Shown: positions 8,975 to 16,864 of the stretch, piece by piece
Layout of the letters: every line of letters starts with the position of its first letter
How positions within the stretch are numbered: position 1 is the first letter of the stretch
Origin: an uncultured Duncaniella sp.
Lineage (GTDB): Bacteria > Bacteroidota > Bacteroidia > Bacteroidales > Muribaculaceae
DNA: 64,000 bases
Reading direction: 5' to 3'
NCBI GenBank assembly: GCA_910576785.1
Contig: CAJTJG010000002.1
Span: forward strand, 124,001 to 188,000
Notes under the pieces: model-generated
Databases searched by the model: none
What the model was told of the DNA's origin: nothing
Seen by the model: the letters and a program-made list of their open reading frames with translations, nothing else
Made by a program: the position numbers and the translations under genes

Positions 8975-10006
8975 TCAGAGCAGCTGCGGGAGGAAGCACG
9001 ACACAACAAGCACGGCTATGCCAATGACAAGCACAGTGATGGTGGCACGCGAGCATCCCTTCCATTCCTTCAGTATGATACCCCACACGTTGGAGAACAC
9101 CACATTCAGCGCCATGAGGATACAGAACGAAAGCGTCATGAGCGTGGGCGAATCGGTGAGGAAACCCTTGCCCAGTGCTAGACCGAAGAACTGGCTGTAC
9201 CAAAGCGCGCCGGCAAGCAGACAGAAGAACATGTTGTTGGCCCATACGGAGCCGTTGGCATAGTCGCCCCAGGTATGGTTCTTCTGGTTCTGCCACAGAC
9301 AATAGACAGCGTTGGTGACGAATCCGCCGAGCGTCACGAGGAATGTGGCGGGAAGGGTCTTGAACATGTCAGGGGTGAGCGAGCCGAAATTGATGCCGCT
9401 GCCGAACTCGAGGCCGACATTGAAGCATCCGCTCATGAATCCAGCCAGGAGCGCGATGGCAAGCCCCTTGGGGAAGTTGAAGTCCTTGACGGCGGCCTTC
9501 TTCTCCTCCTCGCTGAGCGATGAGGCCTTCATCGATCCGGCCACGCCTATGATGGCGATGCCTATGAGGGTGACCACCACTCCGGCTATCACGGCAAACG
9601 TGAGCTGCGAAAGGGGATCGTTCTCCGGGAAGAAGATGTTGAGAAGCACCGGGCCCATTATGGTGCCGAGGCCGGCGCATGTACCGAGGGCGATGGACTG
9701 CCCGAGGGCCACGCCGAGATAACGCATCGAGAGGCCGAACGTAAGGCCGCCCACACCCCACAGCACACCGAAGAGGATGGTCATCCATATGTTGAACGAC
9801 TGTTCGGGTGTGAAGAGCTCACAGAGGGAATGCCCGTCGGGCACAGCCAGAAGTGCGCCGAGAAACGGGAGGATGAGCCATGCGAATACGCCCTGCACTA
9901 TCCAGTAGCTCTCCCAGCTCCAAGACTTGATCTTGTTGATGGGCACATAGCAACTGCTCTGGCAGAAGGCTCCGATGGCAATGATAAGCAGACCGATAAG
10001 TATCAT
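8975..10006 (-). CDS. rhaT: L-rhamnose-proton symporter
   Basis: 343 residues from the ATG at 10006 (MILIGLLIIAIG); the frame continues 42 bp upstream, but this start gives the E. coli RhaT length (344) and puts the first membrane helix at the N-terminus. About ten hydrophobic helices are present, including the GVGGLTFGLSMRYLGVALGQ segment typical of RhaT. It imports L-rhamnose with a proton across the inner membrane. It lies between rhaA and rhaD, preceded by a strong intercistronic hairpin (10052-10103). Confidence 0.93.
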   Translation of the reverse strand: MILIGLLIIAIGAFCQSSCYVPINKIKSWSWESYWIVQGVFAWLILPFLGALLAVPDGHSLCELFTPEQSFNIWMTILFGVLWGVGGLTFGLSMRYLGVALGQSIALGTCAGLGTIMGPVLLNIFFPENDPLSQLTFAVIAGVVVTLIGIAIIGVAGSMKASSLSEEEKKAAVKDFNFPKGLAIALLAGFMSGCFNVGLEFGSGINFGSLTPDMFKTLPATFLVTLGGFVTNAVYCLWQNQKNHTWGDYANGSVWANNMFFCLLAGALWYSQFFGLALGKGFLTDSPTLMTLSFCILMALNVVFSNVWGIILKEWKGCSRATITVLVIGIAVLVVSCFLPQLL

Positions 10007-10051
10007 CAGTGTATTATGGATTTGGATATTGCTCTCTATAAACAACATCTT

Positions 10052-10103
10052 ATGCTGTGCGGATCCACGGCTCTCCGGAGTGGAGAGGAGGTCCGCACAG
10101 CAT
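10052..10103 (-). promoter_or_regulatory. Intercistronic hairpin between rhaA and rhaT
   Basis: ATGCTGTGCGGA (10052-10063) and TCCGCACAGCAT (10092-10103) are exact reverse complements, with an inner CTCTCC...GGAGAG stem stacked inside. There is no T-run on the minus strand after it, so it is more likely an RNA-stabilising or partial-attenuation element than a full terminator (inference). Confidence 0.55.
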
Positions 10104-10126
10104 GTTTGTGATTAACGGTGGGGAGA

Positions 10127-11377
10127 TTAGCGCTTGGATGTCACCTCAGCCTCGTACTTCTCGATCTCGGGGATGAAGCTGTCGGCGGCGGGCACGTTGT
10201 TGCGCAGGCAGAACATGTTCCACACGTCGCCGAAAGGCATTGCCTTGGCCTCTTCCATGAGAGCGAGCTTCTGGAAGTTCTTCTCGGAGGTCTCGAGCTT
10301 GCTGAGCATCGACACGGGCTCGAGAAGACCGCGGAGCACGGACTTCTGGGTGGCGCGGGCTCCGATGACGTAGGCACCGATGCGGTTGATGGAGCCATCG
10401 AAGTAGTCGAGGCCGATGTGCACGCGGTCAAGCGCGTTGCAGCGGGTGATCTCCATGCAGAGCTCGAGGGTCGACTCGTCCATGAGTGTAACGTGGTCGC
10501 TGTCCCAGCGCATGGGGCGCGATACGTGGAGCATGATCTCCGGGCAGAAGAGCAGGATGGACGATACCTTGTCGCCTACCACCTCGGTGGGGTGGAAGTG
10601 ACCGGTGTCGAGGGTGACGATCTTGTTGTTCTGGGCGCAGTATGCGGTGTAGAAATCGTTGCTGCCCACGGTGAAAGCCTCCAGACCGATGCCAAATACC
10701 TTCGACTCGAGGCAGTCCTTCATGTGGTCGTGCTTCACAGTGTAGATCTGATCGAGCGACTGCTTGAGGATGGAGCGGTAGAGCATGCGGTTGACGGTCA
10801 TCTCCTTCTGTCCGTCATGCACCCAGAGGTTGAAGATACAGGGATCGTCGAGCTGACGGCCCATCTCGTTGGCTATGGTGCGGCAACGCTGTGTGTGCTC
10901 GATCCAGAACTCGCGGATGGCAGCATCTGGATTGCTGAGTGTGAGGCTGCCGGACTTCGGATGGGAGAATGATGTGGAGTTGAAGTCGAGCTTGAGGTTG
11001 TTGGCCTTGGCCCAGTCGATCCAGCCTTGGAAGTGGGCGGGCTCTACCTCGTTGCGGTCCACCTTCTTGCCACCGAACTCACCGTAGATCTCGTGGAGAT
11101 TTATACGGTGGTTACCTGCTATGAGCGAGCACACCTTCTCGAGGTCGGCACGCACCTCTTCTATATTGCGGGCCTTGCCGGGATAGTTGCCGTTCACCTG
11201 GATGCCGCCGGTGAGCTCACCGGTGGACTCGAAACCGGCCACGTCGTCCGTCTGCCAGCAGTGGAGGGATATCTGTACGTTCTGGAGCTTCTCGAGAGCG
11301 GCCTCGGTGTCAATGCCGAGAGCTGCATAGCGCTCCTTTGCTATTTCATAAGCTTTGATGATAAGATCTTCTTTCAT
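10127..11377 (-). CDS. rhaA: L-rhamnose isomerase
   Basis: 416 residues, the usual RhaA length. The enzyme interconverts L-rhamnose and L-rhamnulose with Mn/Zn in a TIM barrel. SLHCWQTDDVAGFE near the N-terminus is the characteristic RhaA segment (the family has HCWQGDDV), and later LDTGHFHPTE and WDSDHV contribute metal ligands and the active site. Start ATG at 11377 is 12 bp after rhaB. It is the third gene of rhaMBATD. Confidence 0.95.
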   Translation of the reverse strand: MKEDLIIKAYEIAKERYAALGIDTEAALEKLQNVQISLHCWQTDDVAGFESTGELTGGIQVNGNYPGKARNIEEVRADLEKVCSLIAGNHRINLHEIYGEFGGKKVDRNEVEPAHFQGWIDWAKANNLKLDFNSTSFSHPKSGSLTLSNPDAAIREFWIEHTQRCRTIANEMGRQLDDPCIFNLWVHDGQKEMTVNRMLYRSILKQSLDQIYTVKHDHMKDCLESKVFGIGLEAFTVGSNDFYTAYCAQNNKIVTLDTGHFHPTEVVGDKVSSILLFCPEIMLHVSRPMRWDSDHVTLMDESTLELCMEITRCNALDRVHIGLDYFDGSINRIGAYVIGARATQKSVLRGLLEPVSMLSKLETSEKNFQKLALMEEAKAMPFGDVWNMFCLRNNVPAADSFIPEIEKYEAEVTSKR

Positions 11378-11389
11378 GGTAGTATAAGT

Positions 11390-12817
11390 TTATTTATTTG
11401 GTGTGAATGTTTTGGTTTCGGTTGAGTTGATGGCTATGCGGCGCATGTCGGCCGATGTGGCAGCGTGACCGCAGGCGCGCAGCTGCACAAGCACATTGCC
11501 AAGAGCGGTACACTCCGTGGGGCCGGCCACTACGGGTATGCCGAGCTCATCGGCGGTGAACTGCATGAGGTAGCCGTTCTGCGAGCCTCCGCCTATCACG
11601 TGGAGACGGTGCACCTTGACAGGCGAGAGCTCCTCGAGGCGTCCGAGTATCTCCTTGTATCTGTGGGCCAGCGAGCGGAATATCACCCTGACGTAATCAG
11701 CCACGGTCTCGGGCACTGCCTGACCTGTACGGCGGCAATAGTCGGCTATGGCGGCCGTCATGCTCGGGGGATTGACAAAGTCAGCCGCATCGGGATTGAT
11801 AAGGCTCGCACATTCCGACTGCGTGCACAGTGCGGCGAGTTCACCGACATTGGCAGGTGCATCCTTGAAGTCCTTGCGCGACTGCTCGAATATCCACAGA
11901 CCACATATGTTCTTGAGGAAACGGATGGTGCCGTCGAGACCACCCTCGTTGGTGAAATTGTACTCGCGGCTCTTCTCGTTGATGATCGGGGTCTCCGACT
12001 CTATGCCGAGCAGCGACCATGTGCCGCAGCTCAGATAGGCATACTCCTTGTCGGGAGTGGGGACGGCGATGACGGCCGATGCGGTGTCATGTCCGGCCAC
12101 AGCCACCACCGGCACGTCGCCGAGACCGGTATAGGCCTGGATCTGAGGCGTGAGCTTGCCTATCACGGCACCGGGATTGACCATCGGGCCGAACTTCGAT
12201 GCCGAAAGACCGATGGCCTCGAGCAGCTCGCTGTCGAGTTCGCCGGTATATGGGTTGAGGATCTGTCCAGTAGAGGCTACGGTGCGCTCGGTCACTGCGT
12301 TGCCGGTGAGCATGTAGGCCAGAGCATCGGGCACAAAGAGGATCTTGTCGGCACCCTCCACCTGCATGGGCGAGTGGCGGCGCACGGTGTCGAGCTGGAA
12401 GAGCGTGTTGAAGTCCATGAACTGGATACCGGTCTTGCCATAGATCACCTCCTTGCTGACAGTCTCGCTCAGGCGCTCGATGCTCCCCTGCGTATGGCTG
12501 TCACGGTAGCAGTAAGGGAGTCCGGCCAACGATCCGTTGGCATGGAAATAGGCCACGTCACAGCCCCAGCTGTCTATACCGATCGAGGTGAGCGAGGCAC
12601 CCTCTTTCTCCAGACGGGCGCGGCAGAGCTTCAGACCCTCGAGTATCTCGTTGAACAGACCGGGCAGGTTCCAGAATATATGCTCGCCAATGGGGAGCAT
12701 CGGGTTGGCGAAGCGCGACAGTTGCTCCATCTCCACCTTCGATCCATCGTAGGTGGCAAGGATAGTGCGGCCGCTCGTGGCACCGAGGTCTACCGCAAAA
12801 TGAAATGTCTTCTCCAT
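11390..12817 (-). CDS. rhaB: Rhamnulokinase
   Basis: 475 residues of the FGGY kinase family. The N-terminal phosphate loop is DLGATSGRTI; GIDSWGCDVAYF and GHDTASAV are further family segments; the C-terminal half contains IGGGSQNGYLMQ, the ATP-binding signature. It phosphorylates L-rhamnulose at O1. The start lies 12 bp after rhaM and the stop 12 bp before rhaA, in keeping with one mRNA. Confidence 0.95.
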   Translation of the reverse strand: MEKTFHFAVDLGATSGRTILATYDGSKVEMEQLSRFANPMLPIGEHIFWNLPGLFNEILEGLKLCRARLEKEGASLTSIGIDSWGCDVAYFHANGSLAGLPYCYRDSHTQGSIERLSETVSKEVIYGKTGIQFMDFNTLFQLDTVRRHSPMQVEGADKILFVPDALAYMLTGNAVTERTVASTGQILNPYTGELDSELLEAIGLSASKFGPMVNPGAVIGKLTPQIQAYTGLGDVPVVAVAGHDTASAVIAVPTPDKEYAYLSCGTWSLLGIESETPIINEKSREYNFTNEGGLDGTIRFLKNICGLWIFEQSRKDFKDAPANVGELAALCTQSECASLINPDAADFVNPPSMTAAIADYCRRTGQAVPETVADYVRVIFRSLAHRYKEILGRLEELSPVKVHRLHVIGGGSQNGYLMQFTADELGIPVVAGPTECTALGNVLVQLRACGHAATSADMRRIAINSTETKTFTPNK

Positions 12818-12829
12818 ATGGTAGGGCGA

Positions 12830-13147
12830 TCAGTCAAGATGGAACACTTCCTTCACGGGGACGGTGACGGGCGAATTGTCGGGATTGACCTCCATGATGT
12901 CGGCCATATAGTCCCACCACTTACGGGTTATCTCGTCGGCAGCCTCGGCGTCCTGCGAGTTGCTGTCACCCTCCACTTCCTGATATCCGAAGAGGATGTT
13001 GGTGTCCTTGTCCCAGAAAATGGAATAGTTTCTCACACCCGAATCGGCTATCTGTTTCTTGAGTTCGGGCCACAGCGCGGCATGACGGCGGGCATATTCC
13101 TCCTCGAAGCCGGGCTTGAGATACATCTTGAATGCGAATCGTTTCAT
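12830..13147 (-). CDS. rhaM: L-rhamnose mutarotase
   Basis: 105 residues from the ATG at 13147 (MKRFAFKMYLKPG). The frame runs further upstream, but the RhaM family begins here and a promoter lies inside the extension. RhaM interconverts the alpha and beta anomers of L-rhamnose; the conserved EEYARRHAALWPEL segment carries the Tyr and His of the active site, and NYSIFWDKDTNILFGY and WW are family features. It is the first gene of the operon, next to the promoter at 13227-13257. Confidence 0.93.
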   Translation of the reverse strand: MKRFAFKMYLKPGFEEEYARRHAALWPELKKQIADSGVRNYSIFWDKDTNILFGYQEVEGDSNSQDAEAADEITRKWWDYMADIMEVNPDNSPVTVPVKEVFHLD

Positions 13148-13226
13148 GTTATATAGATAAAAAGTATGGTTGACCGTGAGAAGGCTCTGTTTTCCCTGGC
13201 AGAACCTTATTCTTATATATTTTCCA

Positions 13227-13257
13227 CAAAAGTATAGGATTGGATTCTTTTTTCCAA
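13227..13257 (-). promoter_or_regulatory. Promoter of the rhaMBATD operon
   Basis: On the minus strand TTG (13255-13257), 20 bp, then TACTTTTG (13227-13234) match the Bacteroidota -33/-7 promoter. The -7 element lies about 80 bp before rhaM. No AraC-type regulator gene (rhaR) is adjacent, so the regulator lies outside this region. Confidence 0.65.
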
Positions 13258-13385
13258 GCACAATCCATCCAAAAACAGACCGTCTTTTATACTTCTGACC
13301 TATTTTTTATCCATATTGACGGATTAGGCATCACATCACGGCTCCTCATCACGTATCAGCATGGTGCCTCCGGCACTGAAAAAAC

Positions 13386-13444
13386 GTGGCCGGAAGCGGC
13401 AAAAACATCTACGGTCCACATTGCCCGGCACGGTGTCCGGCCAC
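13386..13444. repeat. 9-bp inverted repeat in the rha/susC intergenic region
   Basis: GTGGCCGGA (13386-13394) and TCCGGCCAC (13436-13444) are exact reverse complements. The 513-bp gap 13148-13660 between the divergent rha operon and susC contains this repeat, two promoters and the dyad at 13510-13554. I see no credible gene in it. Confidence 0.35.
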
Positions 13445-13509
13445 AAATCAAAACGCGATTATGCCTCCGGTCCATTGGTTAAAATTTATTTAAAAATTGT
13501 CTACAAAAA

Positions 13510-13554
13510 GGGGTGAAAATTGGGTCAAAAGCGCATTTTGACTCATTTATCCCC
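13510..13554. promoter_or_regulatory. Dyad-symmetric element upstream of the susC promoter
   Basis: A core TGGGTCAAAA / TTTTGACTCA (one G-T mismatch) surrounds a 5-bp centre, and outer GGGG...CCCC arms extend it to 45 bp. It lies about 20-60 bp upstream of the susC -33 region, a place for an activator or repressor. The binding protein is unknown. Confidence 0.45.
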
Positions 13555-13573
13555 CTCTGTGAGTTAAAATACA

Positions 13574-13605
13574 TTTAAAGAATGAAACATCCGTTACTAT
13601 CTTTG
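13574..13605 (+). promoter_or_regulatory. Promoter of the susC/susD pair
   Basis: TATCTTTG (13598-13605) matches TAnnTTTG; a TTTA at 13574, 21 bp upstream, is a weak -33 element. The leader before the susC ATG is about 55 bp. Confidence 0.6.
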
Positions 13606-13660
13606 CAACCAAAAGTAACTGCATAACTTTTTATCTAATTATCAATTTTACCAAAAAACC

Positions 13661-16600
13661 ATGAACAACTGTCAGTACAGTTCGGGAATCGCGGACAAGT
13701 TCCGGCGTTTCCTCTTCCTTGCCCTATTCGGCGTGCTGTCCTTAGCAGCCGCTGCCCAAGGCAAGACAGTGTCCGGTAATGTGACCGACCCATCGGGCGA
13801 GCCAATCATCGGAGCAAGTGTTTTAATTAAGGGAACAACCCAGGGAGTCGCCACAGACTTCGACGGTAACTACTCACTCAAAAACGTTCCCGCCGACGCC
13901 ACACTCGAATTCCGCTACATCGGCTACAATAATGTAGAGGAGAAGGTAAACGGCCGTACAGAAATCAACGTAACACTTAGAGAAGACGTAGCCATGCTCG
14001 ACGAAGTTGTCGTAGTAGGTTACGGTGTACAGAAGAAGAGCGACGTGACCGGCGCTCTCAGTCACATCGGCGCAGAGGAGCTCCAGAGCCGTCCCGTGGG
14101 CAACGCATTCGAAGCTCTTCAGGGTAAGGCCGCAGGTGTGGACATCACCTCCAACGAGCGTCCCGGTACCATCGGTACCATCCGTATCCGTGGTGAGCGC
14201 TCCCTCAATGCTTCCAATGAGCCTCTCTACGTTGTTGACGGTGTGCCCCTCATGTCAGGTTCCGGTATCGAGACCCTCAACCCCCGCGACATCGAGAGCA
14301 TCGACATCCTCAAGGACGCCTCCGCCACCGCTATCTACGGTAGCCGCGGTGCCAACGGTGTTGTGATCGTGACCACCAAGCAGGGCAAGGCCGGCCAGTT
14401 CAGCCTCAACTACTCAGGCTCCGTGACCTGGCAGAACCTCGTGGACCGCAGCAATCCCGTTAGCCCCGAAGATTATATCGTATATCGTCGCTGGGCTGCC
14501 TACAACTCCGATCCCAACAAGTACGGCGATCCCCGCAACCCCACCAAGGAGAACGATGCCCTCATCTTCGGCACTATCGACGACAGGACCGGCTATGAGA
14601 ACGTGATGGCCGGATGGGCCAACGGCACCTGGGATCCCAGCCTCATCAATGACCACGACTGGGTGGGCGACGCTCTCCAGACCGGTTTCATCCACGAGCA
14701 CACACTCTCCGCTTCCGGCGGCACCGAGCAGATGAACGGTTTCGGTTCATTCTCCTACCTTGACAACAAGGGCACACAGCACGGTCAGAGATACAATCGT
14801 TTCACCGCACGCATGAGCCTCAACATCACTCCCGTGAAATGGATGACCATGTCAATGTCGCTCAACGCATCGCGCGAGAAGCAGGACTACGGTATGTCAT
14901 CGTCCTACGCCCCCTCGACCACCAACTCGAAGGCCGGTATCTACGAGCTCTACAAGGCACAGTACCGTTGGTCCATGCCGTTCGACGCCGATGGCAACCG
15001 CATCAAATACCCCGGCGGCGACAACACTGCCTACAACCCCGTGAACGAGTGGGAGCACAACGAGTCGCAGCGTGAGATATACCGCGTGCTCGGTTCCTTC
15101 TCCGCTCAGCTCCACTTCGGTGAGATGTGGGCTCCTCTCAAGGGTCTTGAATACAAGATCGCCTTCGGTCCCGACTACCGCAACTACCGCAGAGGTGACT
15201 ATATCGATACCGAGTCCGCCTACAAGTTCTCGAACGGCGCCAACAACCAGGCCCGCTGGAAGCAGCGTCGTGACTTCTCCTGGACCCTCGACAACATGAT
15301 CACCTACAACAACACCTTCGACAAGAAGCACAATGTAGGTCTTACTCTTCTCCAGACCGCTTCGGAATGGAACTATGAGAATGCAGCCATGAGCCTCAGC
15401 CGCCTCGAGCAGGACATGTACAAGTGGAACGCCATGGGCTCGCTTGACATCACTGACAAGGACAACGGCGCATCAATGAGCACCGGCATCAACAAGCGTC
15501 AGCTCGAGTCCTACATGATCCGTGTCAACTACGGTTTCGACGACCGCTACATGCTCACCGCCTCCGGACGTTGGGACGGTGCCTCGCAGCTCTCCAAGGG
15601 CCGCAAGTGGGCATTCTTCCCCTCTCTCGCCCTCGGATGGCGCATCCAGCAGGAAAGCTTCCTCCGCGACGTGCAGTGGCTCAACCAGCTCAAGCTCCGC
15701 GCCGGTGTCGGTACTACCGGTAACTCGGCCATCGACCCCTACTCCACTCTCGGCCAGATCCAGTCCTACTATGTCCCCACCATGGACAGCTATGACAAGG
15801 CTTACACCGTCAATGACCCCGCTTTCGTGAAGAACCTCCTCGTGATGGCAAACACCGAAGTGGGTTGGGAGAAGACCACACAGTGGAACGTCGGCGTTGA
15901 CTTCGGTTTCATCAACAACCGCATCAACGGTAGCTTGGAAGTTTACTTCTCCAAGACCAACGACCTCCTCCTGAACATGTCCATCCCCTCAACCACCGGA
16001 TATGCCAGCACCATCGCCAATATCGGTAAGACCTCCAACAAGGGTGTCGAGTTCACCCTCAACGCCCTCCCCGTTGTGACACGTGACTTCGAATGGAACA
16101 CCTCGTTCAACATGGGTTGGCAGAAGAACCGCATCGATGAGCTTGCCAACGGTTCGGAAGATGACGTTGCCAACAAGTGGTTCATCGGTGAGCAGATCGG
16201 CGTATTCTACGACTACACCTCCGACCGCCTCTGGCAGGACACTCCCGAGGATCAGGCCGAGATGGCCAAGTGGAAAGAGGCCGGAACAACATTCTCGCCC
16301 GGTATGGCCCGCCCCAACGACCTCAACGGCGACTACAAGATGGACGATGAGGACCGCGTGATCGTAGGCCACAAGCGTCCCCGTGTAACCGCCGGCTGGA
16401 CCAACACATTCAACTACAAGGGTCTCGAACTCAGCTTCCAGCTCTACGGCCGTTTCAACTACATGGTGCAGCGTGCTGAATACCTCAACGGTTTCGGCCA
16501 GATCGGAAGCCACGTTGACTACTGGACACCCGACAACACCAACGCCGAGCACATCAAGCCTATACTCACCACCGTCCAGACCGGTTGCATCGACCAGTAT

Positions 16601-16831
16601 GCAGGTCAGCTCGGCTACAAGAAGGCCAACCTCGTGCGCATGCGCAACATCGCCATCGGCTACAACTTCCCGAAAAACATTCTCGAGAAGGCAACCCTCA
16701 AGTCACTCAAAGTCTACGGTCAGGTCATCAACCCGTTCGACATTGTTCAGTCAGTCGATGGCTTCGACCTCGATACAGGCCATACCTACTTCAACCGCAG
16801 CTGGGTTATCGGTCTTGAGATAGGCTTCTAA
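13661..16831 (+). CDS. SusC/RagA-family TonB-dependent outer-membrane transporter
   Basis: 1,056 residues. Signal peptide at residues 1 to about 33 (ending AAAAQG), then a CarboxypepD-regulatory-like domain (VSGNVTDPSGEPIIGASV), a TonB-box-like DEVVVVGYGVQKK, a plug domain with PLYVVDGVP and DASATAIYGSRGANGV, and a long beta-barrel ending in aromatic GLEIGF. These are the standard SusC features. It imports oligosaccharide or peptide across the outer membrane together with the SusD-like partner encoded 33 bp downstream. It is divergent from the rhamnose operon, but no glycoside hydrolase accompanies the pair, so the ligand cannot be assigned. Its codon use is strongly biased (GGT/ATC/AAG), which suggests high expression. 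Confidence 0.95.
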   Translation: MNNCQYSSGIADKFRRFLFLALFGVLSLAAAAQGKTVSGNVTDPSGEPIIGASVLIKGTTQGVATDFDGNYSLKNVPADATLEFRYIGYNNVEEKVNGRTEINVTLREDVAMLDEVVVVGYGVQKKSDVTGALSHIGAEELQSRPVGNAFEALQGKAAGVDITSNERPGTIGTIRIRGERSLNASNEPLYVVDGVPLMSGSGIETLNPRDIESIDILKDASATAIYGSRGANGVVIVTTKQGKAGQFSLNYSGSVTWQNLVDRSNPVSPEDYIVYRRWAAYNSDPNKYGDPRNPTKENDALIFGTIDDRTGYENVMAGWANGTWDPSLINDHDWVGDALQTGFIHEHTLSASGGTEQMNGFGSFSYLDNKGTQHGQRYNRFTARMSLNITPVKWMTMSMSLNASREKQDYGMSSSYAPSTTNSKAGIYELYKAQYRWSMPFDADGNRIKYPGGDNTAYNPVNEWEHNESQREIYRVLGSFSAQLHFGEMWAPLKGLEYKIAFGPDYRNYRRGDYIDTESAYKFSNGANNQARWKQRRDFSWTLDNMITYNNTFDKKHNVGLTLLQTASEWNYENAAMSLSRLEQDMYKWNAMGSLDITDKDNGASMSTGINKRQLESYMIRVNYGFDDRYMLTASGRWDGASQLSKGRKWAFFPSLALGWRIQQESFLRDVQWLNQLKLRAGVGTTGNSAIDPYSTLGQIQSYYVPTMDSYDKAYTVNDPAFVKNLLVMANTEVGWEKTTQWNVGVDFGFINNRINGSLEVYFSKTNDLLLNMSIPSTTGYASTIANIGKTSNKGVEFTLNALPVVTRDFEWNTSFNMGWQKNRIDELANGSEDDVANKWFIGEQIGVFYDYTSDRLWQDTPEDQAEMAKWKEAGTTFSPGMARPNDLNGDYKMDDEDRVIVGHKRPRVTAGWTNTFNYKGLELSFQLYGRFNYMVQRAEYLNGFGQIGSHVDYWTPDNTNAEHIKPILTTVQTGCIDQYAGQLGYKKANLVRMRNIAIGYNFPKNILEKATLKSLKVYGQVINPFDIVQSVDGFDLDTGHTYFNRSWVIGLEIGF

Positions 16832-16864
16832 TTTCAGGTTCAATTCATTTTCAGCACAAAAACA

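Noticed and set aside
11465..13156. Long open frame (563 codons) on the plus strand opposite rhaB and rhaM
   Set aside because: It lies fully antisense to clear rha genes; GC-rich codon use of the real genes leaves the opposite strand open. No known domain is seen.
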